Below are positions 1 through 6,893 of a stretch of DNA of 23,050 nucleotides, piece by piece. How positions within the stretch are numbered: the first letter of the stretch is position 1; the number at the start of each line of letters is the position of its first letter. The stretch covers positions 1 through 23,050 of the forward strand of contig JBJXFG010000045.1 in NCBI GenBank assembly GCA_046154665.1, written 5' to 3'. Under the pieces are notes generated by a model. It saw only the letters and a program-made list of their open reading frames with translations. It was not told where the DNA came from and did not search any database. Origin of the DNA: JAFLCM01 sp046154665 (GTDB lineage Bacteria; Planctomycetota; Phycisphaerae; Phycisphaerales; UBA1924). The position numbers were made by a program, and so were the translations under genes.

Positions 1-31
1 CGCGCCCCTCAAAGGAAGCGTTCCCCTGAAA

Positions 32-233
32 GGCCCGCGAAGCGGGCCGCCGATGGTTGCCAGACGCGCAGCGTCTGGCACAGGTCGCGCACAAATCTTC
101 CGCCCGCGACGCGGGCGGGCGACACAACGAAAGCACGAGCGACGCTCGCCCACGTCGCGGGCGAAAGAACACATCAACCTGCTTTCCAGAGGCGCCGCCA
201 CTGGCAACCATCATCGACCCGCTTCACGGGTCG
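32..233. repeat. Double-hairpin inverted-repeat element, copy A
   Basis: Left module: a 7-bp stem with GAA loop (32-48), a short linker containing GATGGT, then a 10-bp stem with GCA loop (58-80) built on TGCCAGACGC. Right module is the same pattern on the other strand: a 7-bp stem at 215-233, then CTGGCAACCATC (201-212) and an imperfect stem around 186-205. The two modules face each other, so the whole is an inverted repeat about 200 bp long. A second copy lies at 13195-13393. It sits downstream of the lipoprotein gene that ends at 261. No coding gene is supported in 1-260. Confidence 0.75.
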
Positions 234-260
234 AAGGCGGAGCAAGCGTTCCATCGCTCC

Positions 261-1226
261 TCACCGTACCGCCGGAAGCGTCAGATTCCCCGCCCCTGAT
301 TCATCCCGCAGCCACAGCACCCGCTTGCTCGGCACGCCCTCGATGCGTGTCGGCTTGTCGCTCACCGTCACCTCCGAAACCGGCACCCAGGCGCGATCCC
401 AGAACAGCAGCGTGTAGCGCCGCCCCGGCGCGGCACGCACCGCCACCACGCCCCCGTTGATGTTCGACGCCGCCGCGTCGTGCGTTGGACGCTCGACCTG
501 CGCTGGGATGATCTCGACGGCGAGAATCAACGGCTCATCCGAAGGGCACGACGCACACGGGCCCTTGAGTTCGCGGGCCTGTCCACCGGGCGAGATGGCC
601 CACGGGTTCGCCGCCGCGGCCCCGCTGGGATACATCGGCAGCACCATGCGCCCCGCCGGCACGCCGCGGAAAGAAACGGCCCGCGTGCCGCCGTAGTCCT
701 TCGTCGGCGCGGTCATGATGGGCACCCACCGCCCGTTCTGAAACTCGGCGAGGGTGATGACCGGGAGCATTCGCGCGTCGGCGTTGGCCGGATCGGAATC
801 AGGATAGATGAGCCCGGTCGAGAACTCGCCCGACGCGGAATCGCCGGCGGCGGCCGTGGCGGTGGAGGCTGTGGGAGCTGGCGCGGGCGTCGAAGTCTGG
901 GCGCGGACGGGTGTCGGTGTCGGCGCGGCCGCGGCACGAGGCGCCGGTGCCGTCGGCGGCGCGGTGACCATGATCGGGCGATTCGGTGCCGCAGCCGACG
1001 AACCGGCCGCCGCGGGCGCTGGTGTCTTGCCGGAGGCCGACGGAGGACGCGCCGCGCCCGCGCTGCCCGGCCCCGGAACGCGCAACGGCGAAGACGCCGA
1101 GCGAACTGGCATCGGCTCCAATGGCTGCGAGGGCTGATCGCTCGCGCACCCCGCAAGCAGCGCCGACAATCCGAGGGCCAAAGTGAGCGGGGCTGCGTAA
1201 AGAGAGTAGGTGTTTCGGGCCAGCAT
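261..1226 (-). CDS. Pro/Ala-rich lipoprotein of unknown function
   Basis: 321 residues. The N-terminus has a hydrophobic signal segment ending in a lipobox LAGC with the lipidated cysteine at about residue 27, so the product is expected to be membrane-anchored outside the cytoplasm. Residues about 30-130 are low-complexity Pro/Ala/Ser/Thr-rich, probably a flexible linker. The C-terminal 190 residues look globular, with short beta-type stretches, and contain the only other cysteines (CASCPSDE, about residues 224-231). I recognise no family. The start is supported by AAGGAG eight bases upstream of ATG 1224-1226. The gene stands alone: copy A of the repeat element lies downstream and an oppositely directed peptidase gene begins upstream. 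Confidence 0.8.
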   Translation of the reverse strand: MLARNTYSLYAAPLTLALGLSALLAGCASDQPSQPLEPMPVRSASSPLRVPGPGSAGAARPPSASGKTPAPAAAGSSAAAPNRPIMVTAPPTAPAPRAAAAPTPTPVRAQTSTPAPAPTASTATAAAGDSASGEFSTGLIYPDSDPANADARMLPVITLAEFQNGRWVPIMTAPTKDYGGTRAVSFRGVPAGRMVLPMYPSGAAAANPWAISPGGQARELKGPCASCPSDEPLILAVEIIPAQVERPTHDAAASNINGGVVAVRAAPGRRYTLLFWDRAWVPVSEVTVSDKPTRIEGVPSKRVLWLRDESGAGNLTLPAVR

Positions 1227-1401
1227 CCGTGGGCTCCTTATTGACGTCGAGAGATAGCAGGAAGCCTATCGGGGCCGAGGGTGGTTGTGGAGCCGCAGCT
1301 TCGAGATGTCTCGGCGCAGCGCGCCGGGCCTACGAACCGCCCAATCAATCCAGTGTTCTTCGCGAAGAACTTCTCCCTTTGGTCGTTCCCTATCCTCCGT
1401 C

Positions 1402-2610
1402 ATGACGCCCGCCGTGACCGCCGCCGAACCACCGCACGCAACGCCGAATCGCGCCCTTCACGAGCGGTGGTTGCTTGATGTGACGTCGATCCCCACCGCG
1501 GCGGGGCGTGAACACCGCGTCACTCGGTGGATCGAACGGTGGGTGAGCGAGCGCGCCGACCTTTCGCTTCGGCGTGATCCCGCCGGAAATCTCGTGATCG
1601 AGCGCGCCAGCGTGCCGAGTGAGAGCGAGGTGCCGCCGCTGTTCATCACCGCGCACCTTGATCATCCCGCCTTCGTCGTCGAGCGGATCATCGGGCCGGG
1701 CACGCTCGGGGTCGGCTTCCGCGGCGGGGTGCTGAACCCGTACTTCCACGAAGCGCCGGTCACCCTGTTCTCCGAGGCCCGCGCCGATGCGCCGGTGCCC
1801 GCTCGCGTCATCTCGACGCAGGCGCAGGAGCCGTACCGCCAGTGCGTCGTCGAACTCGACGGCGTAGCGACCGTCGAATCCACCGGGCTGCGACTGGGCG
1901 ATGTCGGGCGCTGGGCTCTGCGGCCGGCGCACATCGAGGGTGGCATGTTGCGCACCCACGCGTGCGACGACCTCGCGGCTCTGGCGGCGGCGCTGGCCGC
2001 GTTCGATGATCTGCGCTCGCGACCCGACGCGGCGCACGTCCGCCTGCTGTTCACCCGCGCCGAGGAGATCGGCTTCGTCGGCGCGATCGCGGCGTGTCGG
2101 CATGGGACCATCCCCAGGAACGCCCGGGTGCTGGCGCTCGAAAACTCCCGCAGTTTCCCGCACGATTCGCCCATCCACGCCGGGCCCATCGTCCGCGTGG
2201 GCGACCGCATCAGCACCTTCAGCCCGACACTCACGGCGGCGGTGGCGAAGTGCGCCGAGGCCCTCGCCAGGTCACGCGCCGGCGGCGGCGACCCGTTCCG
2301 CTGGCAGCGAAAACTCATGCCCGGCGGCGCGTGCGAGGCCAGCGCGTTCCAGGCGTACGGGCTCGAAGCCACCTGCGTGTGCCTGCCGCTGGGCAACTAT
2401 CACAACATGGCCGACTTGGAGCGTGTGCAGGCGGGCGAGAAGGACGCCGTCGAGAACGCCCGCGCCGGTCACGAGTTCATCGGCGTGGATGACTTCCACG
2501 GGCTGGTGGACCTGCTCATCGCCTGCGGCACGGGCCTCGCCGCCGCCGAACCGCTGACGGTGATGATGGAGCGACTGTATTCCGAGCGGGCGTTTGTTCT
2601 GGGGGGGTGA
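1402..2610 (+). CDS. M42-like zinc aminopeptidase (MH clan)
   Basis: 402 residues from ATG 1402; an upstream in-frame ATG at 1285 would add 39 basic residues without homology-like character and is not preferred. The protein resembles co-catalytic metallopeptidases of the M42/M20/M28 type, which remove N-terminal residues from peptides in the cytoplasm. Visible ligands in order: AHLDH (H85, D87), HACDD (D189/D190, bridging), RAEEIG (E221/E222, general base and ligand), LENS (E247) and GNYHN (H334). The insert between D87 and D190 fits the PDZ-like dimerisation domain of M42. There is no signal peptide and no clear ribosome binding site. It converges on the 77-residue gene that ends at 2621, leaving a 10-base gap. 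The exact substrate cannot be read from sequence. Confidence 0.85.
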   Translation: MTPAVTAAEPPHATPNRALHERWLLDVTSIPTAAGREHRVTRWIERWVSERADLSLRRDPAGNLVIERASVPSESEVPPLFITAHLDHPAFVVERIIGPGTLGVGFRGGVLNPYFHEAPVTLFSEARADAPVPARVISTQAQEPYRQCVVELDGVATVESTGLRLGDVGRWALRPAHIEGGMLRTHACDDLAALAAALAAFDDLRSRPDAAHVRLLFTRAEEIGFVGAIAACRHGTIPRNARVLALENSRSFPHDSPIHAGPIVRVGDRISTFSPTLTAAVAKCAEALARSRAGGGDPFRWQRKLMPGGACEASAFQAYGLEATCVCLPLGNYHNMADLERVQAGEKDAVENARAGHEFIGVDDFHGLVDLLIACGTGLAAAEPLTVMMERLYSERAFVLGG

Positions 2611-2620
2611 CGCGCGCGGG

Positions 2621-2854
2621 TCAGGCCGAGCGACGGACGAAGATCTGTCCGACGTTGGCGAGCCAACTGACATCACCCCGGTCGGCGCGATCCTGCACCT
2701 CTTCGAGCCAACGAAGCACGGGCGGTTCGAGGCAAGGCTCGGCGGGTGCGGCGTCCGGGATGATCGCTTCGGTCTCGACGCGAACGACGAAAGGGACACC
2801 GCCGGCCGAGCCTTCGATCCAGTGGACAACCGTGGTGTGGGTTCCCTTGATCAT
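2621..2854 (-). CDS. Small conserved-looking protein coupled to DUF4258 gene
   Basis: 77 residues, acidic in the middle (motif IPDAAPAEPCLEP, then a helix-like stretch ending in RADRGDVSWL). I do not recognise the family. The start ATG 2852-2854 overlaps the stop of the upstream DUF4258 gene in an ATGA arrangement, which is a strong sign that the two are translated together. The small size, tight coupling and position after a DUF4258 protein make it a candidate partner, possibly an antitoxin. It lacks the zinc-finger cysteine pairs of YgiT-type partners and has no obvious helix-turn-helix. A longer reading frame reaching 2929 would overlap the upstream gene and is less likely. Confidence 0.65.
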   Translation of the reverse strand: MIKGTHTTVVHWIEGSAGGVPFVVRVETEAIIPDAAPAEPCLEPPVLRWLEEVQDRADRGDVSWLANVGQIFVRRSA

Positions 2855-3138
2855 GCTTGTGTGCCGAAGTATACGGTGACGAGAAGCGCCGCTCGATCGT
2901 CGGAAAGCCAAGCCCAGACGCATCGGCAAGCCGCGCCGTCCGGCAGTTCAACCTGGACTTCAACGCTTGGATTGGGCTCGGCATCTTCGCGCACGGCGAG
3001 CAACCGTGCCGCGGCCGCGCCGGATGCGACCTGCCAACTCGCCACACGCCGCTGGCGCAGCCTCATGGCGGCGTGATACGAAACGATCCACTTCTCGGAC
3101 GCAATCGCGGACTTGATGTTGCTCCACACGGCGCTCAT
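2851..3138 (-). CDS. DUF4258 family protein, toxin-like
   Basis: 95 residues from ATG 3136-3138. The order of features fits the DUF4258 fold: SYHAAMRLRQRR (residues 20-31, a conserved His followed by a basic helix), an acidic strand (VREDAEPN, residues 49-56), and a final strand LLVTVYF (residues 85-91). Members of this family are often found beside small antitoxin-like genes and resemble RelE/HigB-type proteins in size, though few have proven activity. The reading frame continues upstream to 3381, but this part overlaps the MBL-fold gene antisense-free in another frame and shows no family features. The gene follows the MBL-fold gene by 29 bases and overlaps the next gene by four. Confidence 0.75.
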   Translation of the reverse strand: MSAVWSNIKSAIASEKWIVSYHAAMRLRQRRVASWQVASGAAAARLLAVREDAEPNPSVEVQVELPDGAACRCVWAWLSDDRAALLVTVYFGTQA

Positions 3139-3167
3139 TTCACTGACCCGAGCTCCACGCACCGAAG

Positions 3168-3887
3168 TTAGAACGGCCTCTTCACCGGGTTCACCAGCAG
3201 ATTGTCGCGCCCCGGGATCAAGAGGTCCGCGATCTCGATCGCCTCGGCGAAACTCTCCTTCGCGCGGGCGAGGTTGCCCGTCCACGGGGCGATCTGGCCG
3301 CGCTCGATGTGCTCGAAGCTCAGCAGCGCATCGCCGCAGATCAACGTGGTGTGGCGCGGGTCTTCGAGCAGCAGGCCGCACATGCCGGGGGTGACGCCGG
3401 GCAGCGGGAAAAGATCGACACGGTCGGCGAGGGTGTCGGGAGCGGCCTCGCAGCGCTGCAGTAGCGCGACGTCGCGCTCCAGCGCGTCGGCGAGCTCGTT
3501 CTCACCTTCCTCGCGGGCACGGCGCAGGCCCGTCACCATCGGCACGCCCACGTTCTCGCGCTCCTCGACGCTGATCCACCACGTCGCGTGCTCGAACGCG
3601 TCGAGGCCGCGCCGCCCCTCGGGTCGGAAGCAGGTGAGGAAAACGTGCGTGATGTCCTCGGGGCGCAGGCCGGAGCGTTCATTCAGCCTGGCGGCGATGA
3701 TCGGCGCGGGAAGCCCCGGATCGACGAGAATGCGCCGCTCGGTACCGTGCGACTCCGAGATCACCAGCGTGCAGGTGGAGTGACCGGGCCGCACACACGC
3801 AACGCCCTCGCTCGCGGCGCGCTCGGCGTCGCGGTCCCAGTAGGGGTTTCGGTCGAGCGCGCCGATGCTGATGATGCGGTGGTGCAT
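3168..3887 (-). CDS. Metallo-beta-lactamase-fold protein lacking metal ligands
   Basis: 239 residues from ATG 3885-3887. The overall order of motifs is that of an MBL-fold hydrolase: LVDPG (residues 54-58), the strand THVFLT (80-85), a PG-x-TPG turn (164-168), CGDAL (184-188) and IPG (225-227). However, the HxHxDH motif is replaced by CFRPEG (86-91), the His of PGHTPG is Val (165), and the His of PGHD is Arg (228). Only the Asp of GDAL remains. A standard dinuclear zinc site is therefore not expected. The protein may bind ligand without hydrolysis or use another chemistry. It lies between coaD and the DUF4258 pair on the same strand. A longer start at 3929 would add a proline-rich stretch read from a simple repeat. 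Confidence 0.8.
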   Translation of the reverse strand: MHHRIISIGALDRNPYWDRDAERAASEGVACVRPGHSTCTLVISESHGTERRILVDPGLPAPIIAARLNERSGLRPEDITHVFLTCFRPEGRRGLDAFEHATWWISVEERENVGVPMVTGLRRAREEGENELADALERDVALLQRCEAAPDTLADRVDLFPLPGVTPGMCGLLLEDPRHTTLICGDALLSFEHIERGQIAPWTGNLARAKESFAEAIEIADLLIPGRDNLLVNPVKRPF

Positions 3888-3905
3888 GGGGGGTGGGGGA
3901 GGGAA

Positions 3906-3943
3906 AGCAGCAAAACAGCAAAGCAGCAAAGCAGCAAAGAAGC
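3906..3943. repeat. Short tandem repeat CAGCAAAG
   Basis: About four imperfect units of AGCAAAGC in tandem (plus-strand reading) directly upstream of the MBL-fold gene. In the mRNA sense this gives TTTGCTGC repeats in the leader. It is next to a second simple repeat at 3993-4030. Confidence 0.75.
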
Positions 3944-3992
3944 GAGTGCCGAAGTGGCGAAGTGCTCGGACTCTACACCTGAAGTCTCATAT

Positions 3993-4030
3993 CCGATTCC
4001 CGACTCCCGACTGCCCGCTCCCGACTCCCG
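3993..4030. repeat. CGGGAGT heptamer repeat, coaD/MBL gap
   Basis: Imperfect tandem units of ACTCCCG on the plus strand between the coaD stop and the MBL-fold gene. The same unit recurs at 20421-20480, 21245-21292 and 22382-22412. Relative to transcription the orientation here is opposite to that in the ribosomal operon. Confidence 0.75.
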
Positions 4031-4033
4031 CCC

Positions 4034-4579
4034 CTATCCCCTCGCCCCAAACCGCTCCGGCATCGTGCGCTTCTTTTCGCGCAACCGCTCAATCACCAGC
4101 GGCGGGCACATGCTCGAGAGGACGCTCAGGTCTTTGCCCATCGACGCGATCTGGCGGATCAGCGTCGAACTTGTGTAGGCGAAGCTCTCGCCCGCCACGA
4201 CGAACGCCGTTTCGAGCCCCGCCACCTGGCGGTTGGTGAGCGCCTGCTGCACCTCGGATTGCAAGTCAGAGAGGTTGCGGATGCCGCGGAGCAGCACCGT
4301 GGCGTGGGTATCGTTGGCAAAGTCGACAGTGAGTCCCTCGTAGCGGCGCACGTCGACGGGGGCCTGGTCCGGTGCCGCGCGCACCATCTCATCAATCAGC
4401 GCGCGGAGCATCTCGAAGCGCTCGTCCTGCGTGAAGAAGGTCTCTTTTTCGGGGTTGCGCCCGACGCCGACGACGACGCGGTCGAACATCTTGCGTCCGC
4501 GCCGCACGACGTCGAGGTGCCCGTAGGTGGGCGGGTCGAACGAGCCCGGATAACACGCGATGTGGATGCCAGTGGGCAT
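4034..4579 (-). CDS. coaD: Phosphopantetheine adenylyltransferase
   Basis: 181 residues from ATG 4577-4579. CoaD transfers AMP from ATP to 4'-phosphopantetheine to make dephospho-CoA, the fourth step of coenzyme A synthesis, in the cytoplasm. The nucleotidyltransferase signatures are clear: YPGSFDPPTYGH (residues 10-21, with the TxGH motif at 18-21), LLRGIRNLSD (96-105) and SSTLIR (137-142). The length is about 20 residues above the usual 160, with the excess as a basic C-terminal helix and tail. A longer reading frame up to 4738 would add 53 residues before the first beta strand and is rejected. No Shine-Dalgarno motif is visible. It is the first of a minus-strand group continuing to 2621, with a 146-base gap of simple repeats. 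Confidence 0.95.
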   Translation of the reverse strand: MPTGIHIACYPGSFDPPTYGHLDVVRRGRKMFDRVVVGVGRNPEKETFFTQDERFEMLRALIDEMVRAAPDQAPVDVRRYEGLTVDFANDTHATVLLRGIRNLSDLQSEVQQALTNRQVAGLETAFVVAGESFAYTSSTLIRQIASMGKDLSVLSSMCPPLVIERLREKKRTMPERFGARG

Positions 4580-4919
4580 GTGGGGAAGTGTATCGAGGGG
4601 CGATAGTCCTAGAACGCGTGGGCTTTGGCGGCCCCGGTGCGGGTGAGTCAAAGCAAGGCGTGGCAGTCGGCACACACGGCCTGATCCGCGCCGTTTCGCG
4701 GGCGCGACGCTGGCGTCGGGCCCGCGCGTTTCGCACATTCAACGTGGCCATGCACACTCACACACCCTCACGCTTCCCCTCACCACGCACCGACGCCGCC
4801 CGGCGCACGCACGCTTCGCGCCCGACCACTCGAACGGTGCCGGCGTCGCAACGCCACGGGCCCGCGACGATGGCCCGCGCGCCCAACGTGCGCTGACGAA
4901 ACCGACACACCCACTGCCC
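4580..4919. other. Region with no certain gene; possible plus-strand transcript
   Basis: Between coaD (minus) and the strong plus-strand terminator at 4920-4964. Something on the plus strand should end at that terminator. The only short reading frame is ATG 4750 to stop 4896 (48 residues, His/Thr/Arg/Pro-rich), which looks like compositional noise. The stretch around 4838-4890 contains GC-rich self-complementary segments, so a small RNA is an alternative. Confidence 0.3.
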
Positions 4920-4964
4920 GACCCGCGCCGGTCCGCCTCCCTCGGCGCGGGTCGCTTTTTTCTT
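4920..4964 (+). terminator. Strong rho-independent terminator, plus strand
   Basis: A perfect 11-bp stem (4920-4930 with 4943-4953, GACCCGCGCCG and its complement), a 12-base loop, then GC and six T's (4956-4961). No recognised plus-strand gene precedes it for more than 2 kb, because coaD and its neighbours run the other way. Confidence 0.85.
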
Positions 4965-4970
4965 GAGCTC

Positions 4971-5076
4971 ACGAACGCACGAGCCCCCAGCGTCAGCGAG
5001 CGGGTGTCTTTGTCGTCGAGTTCATCGAGTGCTCGAAAGACCCACTCGCTGACGCTCGGGGCTCGTGCGTTCGCTT
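4971..5076. repeat. Long inverted repeat with GAGCGTCAGCGAG core
   Basis: Arms of about 40 bp at 4972-5011 and 5036-5075, nearly perfect complements with only a few differences, separated by about 25 bases. The core CGAGCGTCAGCGAGCGGG recurs as another inverted pair at 6785-6875. It lies between a plus-strand and a minus-strand terminator, in non-coding DNA. Confidence 0.85.
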
Positions 5077-5079
5077 GCC

Positions 5080-5114
5080 AAAGAAAAACGCCCGAGCGTT
5101 GTGCACCCGGGCGT
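5080..5114 (-). terminator. Rho-independent terminator of the fasciclin gene
   Basis: On the minus strand: a 9-bp stem ACGCCCGGG with CTCGGGCGT (one G-U pair), an 8-base loop, then TTTTTCTTT. It lies 55 bases past the fasciclin stop. Confidence 0.85.
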
Positions 5115-5168
5115 CCAGCGTGAAAGGTGTGTGGGGCTCTCAGGTCTCTTGCAGCGAAGCGCGGCGAT

Positions 5169-6449
5169 TTATCGCGTCGCCATCTGCTCGCTCGACGACA
5201 TCACGCTGTCCATCGCGCGGCGATAGGTCCAAGCGCGGTCGCCCATGTCGTGGGTCTTCGCGCCCTCGGCCAGCGCGTTCGAAATCGTCATCCGATCACC
5301 CGCGTCCACGGCCGACTCGGGCATCGCCATCAAGGCGTTGAGCGCGACCTCGTAGATCGCCGCGCACGCCGCGTGGTTGCCGTTGTTGAACATCGGGGCC
5401 CCGCGGTTGATGGCCAGTTCCATCACACCCTCCGGCGTGGCCATGCTGAGCTTGGCGATCTTCGCGGCGGCCTTCTCGGGGATGAGCACGCTGTCGACGA
5501 CATGGACAACGCCGTTGGCGGTGTCGAGGTCTTCGATGATCACGCGCGACGAGTTGGCCATCAGCGAGCCACTCGAGCCGCTGACACTGACCTGCGAGCC
5601 CTCAAGCGTCTTCGCCTTGCCGGCCTTGATCGCGTCGACCGACGACACACGACCGCTGACCACGTGGTAGGTCAGGATTTCAGTGAGAAGGCCCTTGTTC
5701 TCCGGCTTCAGCAGCGCCCCGAGCACGGGCTTGGGCAGCTTGGCGAAGGCGTCATCGGTGGGCGCGAACACGGTGAAAGGACCGGCGCCGCTCAGCGTCT
5801 CGACCAGGCCCGCGGCCTTGAGCGCGGCGACCAGCGTGGTGAAGCGGCCGTCGTCGATGGCGACCTGCGGGATGGTCTTGGATTCGGGGATGAGCACCGA
5901 ATCGATCACATGGATGACGCCGTTGGTCGCGCCGATGTCGGCCTTCACGACGTTGGCCTTGTCGACCATCACCGAACCGCCCTCGACCGAGGGGTTGATG
6001 AGGCGACCCGAGAGCGTGGCGGCGACAGGGACATCGCCGATCGACTTGCTCGTGACCAGCCCGGAGACGACGTGGTACTTCAGGATCGCCGTGAGCTTGT
6101 CCTTGTTCTCAGGCTTCAGCAACGTCTCGACGGTGCCCGCGGGCAGCTTGGCGAAGGCCTCATCGGTCGGCGCGAAGACGGTGAAAGGCCCCTTGCCCTT
6201 GAGGGCGTCGATGAGCCCCGCGGCGTTCAGCGCGGCGGCGAGGGTCTTGAACTGGCCGGCGGCGACCGCGGTATCAACGATGTCCTTGCCCTCGGCGCGG
6301 GCCTGCAACATCACGGGGCTGTTGGCGGCGGGCATGTCGGCGGTCTTGCCGGCGCCGCAGCCGCCCCCGCCGGAGAGAGCGGGCGAGGCGAAGGCGAGCA
6401 GAAGAGCGGAGGCGGTGCCGGCGGTGATGCCGGTGATGAGGCGATGCAT
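5169..6449 (-). CDS. Exported protein with two fasciclin domains
   Basis: 426 residues from ATG 6447-6449, with AGGAG placed 8 bases upstream. A signal peptide (residues 1 to about 26, ending FASPALS) is followed by a glycine- and cysteine-containing mature N-terminus. Two FAS1 domains follow, at about residues 57-190 and 192-330. Each carries the H1 box GPFTVFAPTDEAF/DDAF and the H2 box GVIHVIDSVLIP/GVVHVVDSVLIP, with YHVVSG between. FAS1 domains mediate cell-surface adhesion or carbohydrate binding. The last 90 residues are not FAS1 and contain NHAACAAIYEVALNAL, a helical segment of a type seen in other planctomycete exported proteins. The two domains look like an internal duplication. It has its own terminator, so it is probably monocistronic. 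Confidence 0.9.
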   Translation of the reverse strand: MHRLITGITAGTASALLLAFASPALSGGGGCGAGKTADMPAANSPVMLQARAEGKDIVDTAVAAGQFKTLAAALNAAGLIDALKGKGPFTVFAPTDEAFAKLPAGTVETLLKPENKDKLTAILKYHVVSGLVTSKSIGDVPVAATLSGRLINPSVEGGSVMVDKANVVKADIGATNGVIHVIDSVLIPESKTIPQVAIDDGRFTTLVAALKAAGLVETLSGAGPFTVFAPTDDAFAKLPKPVLGALLKPENKGLLTEILTYHVVSGRVSSVDAIKAGKAKTLEGSQVSVSGSSGSLMANSSRVIIEDLDTANGVVHVVDSVLIPEKAAAKIAKLSMATPEGVMELAINRGAPMFNNGNHAACAAIYEVALNALMAMPESAVDAGDRMTISNALAEGAKTHDMGDRAWTYRRAMDSVMSSSEQMATR

Positions 6450-6732
6450 GAGGGAACTCCTTGTGGTCTGGGGGATGGTCTGAAGGTGAAGGGGACAACA
6501 GCGATCCGACACGTGCGCAGCGCATCGGCGAAAGCAGCAATGGCGAAACGAAGCGGGCGGTGGAGCGGGCCGGACAATCCGTGCCTGAGGTGGCGGGCGT
6601 CTCGCGGGTGAGCGATCAAGCCACGTCAGAACAACCGAGGCGTCCGGATCGTGTGGGCGAAGTGACCCGCACCAACCGGCAAGGCGGATTTCGGGGCGTG
6701 ATGGGACCCGGATGCAGCAATCTTCCAAAAAG

Positions 6733-6760
6733 CAAAAACCGCCCCGAAAACCAGGGCGGT
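6733..6760 (-). terminator. Rho-independent terminator downstream of msrA
   Basis: On the minus strand: stem ACCGCCC with GGGCGGT around an 8-9 base loop, followed by TTTTTGCT. It lies about 135 bases after the msrA stop, beyond an inverted repeat. The interval 6450-6732 before the fasciclin start has no supported gene and should hold that gene's promoter. Confidence 0.8.
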
Positions 6761-6783
6761 GAGTGATATTCAGAATGTCCCGC

Positions 6784-6876
6784 CAACGAGCCCCGAGCGT
6801 CAGCGAGCGGGCCTGAGTGATCCGCGCTTAGGGGTCATCCAAAGCACCCGTCGCTCACGTTCCGGGCTCGTTCGAG
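6784..6876. repeat. Second inverted pair of the GAGCGTCAGCGAG repeat
   Basis: A copy of the core at 6785-6812 (GAGCCCCGAGCGTCAGCGAG) faces a diverged copy at 6848-6875, whose complement reads GAGCCCGGAACGTGAGCGAC. It has the same family and arrangement as 4971-5076. A further small palindrome GGGCTCG/CGAGCCC overlaps its right edge. It lies directly after msrA. Confidence 0.75.
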
Positions 6877-6893
6877 CCCACTTCGCCGAACGC

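Noticed and set aside
4588..4896. Plus-strand frame of 102 residues before the terminator
   Set aside because: The first half is antisense to the coaD leader and the composition is low-complexity; only the terminator is supported, so it is treated as a possible transcript and not as a gene.
5127..6611. Long plus-strand open frame of 494 residues
   Set aside because: It is antisense to the fasciclin gene and reads as Arg/Gly/His-rich repetitive sequence; the minus strand has clear domains and a Shine-Dalgarno site.
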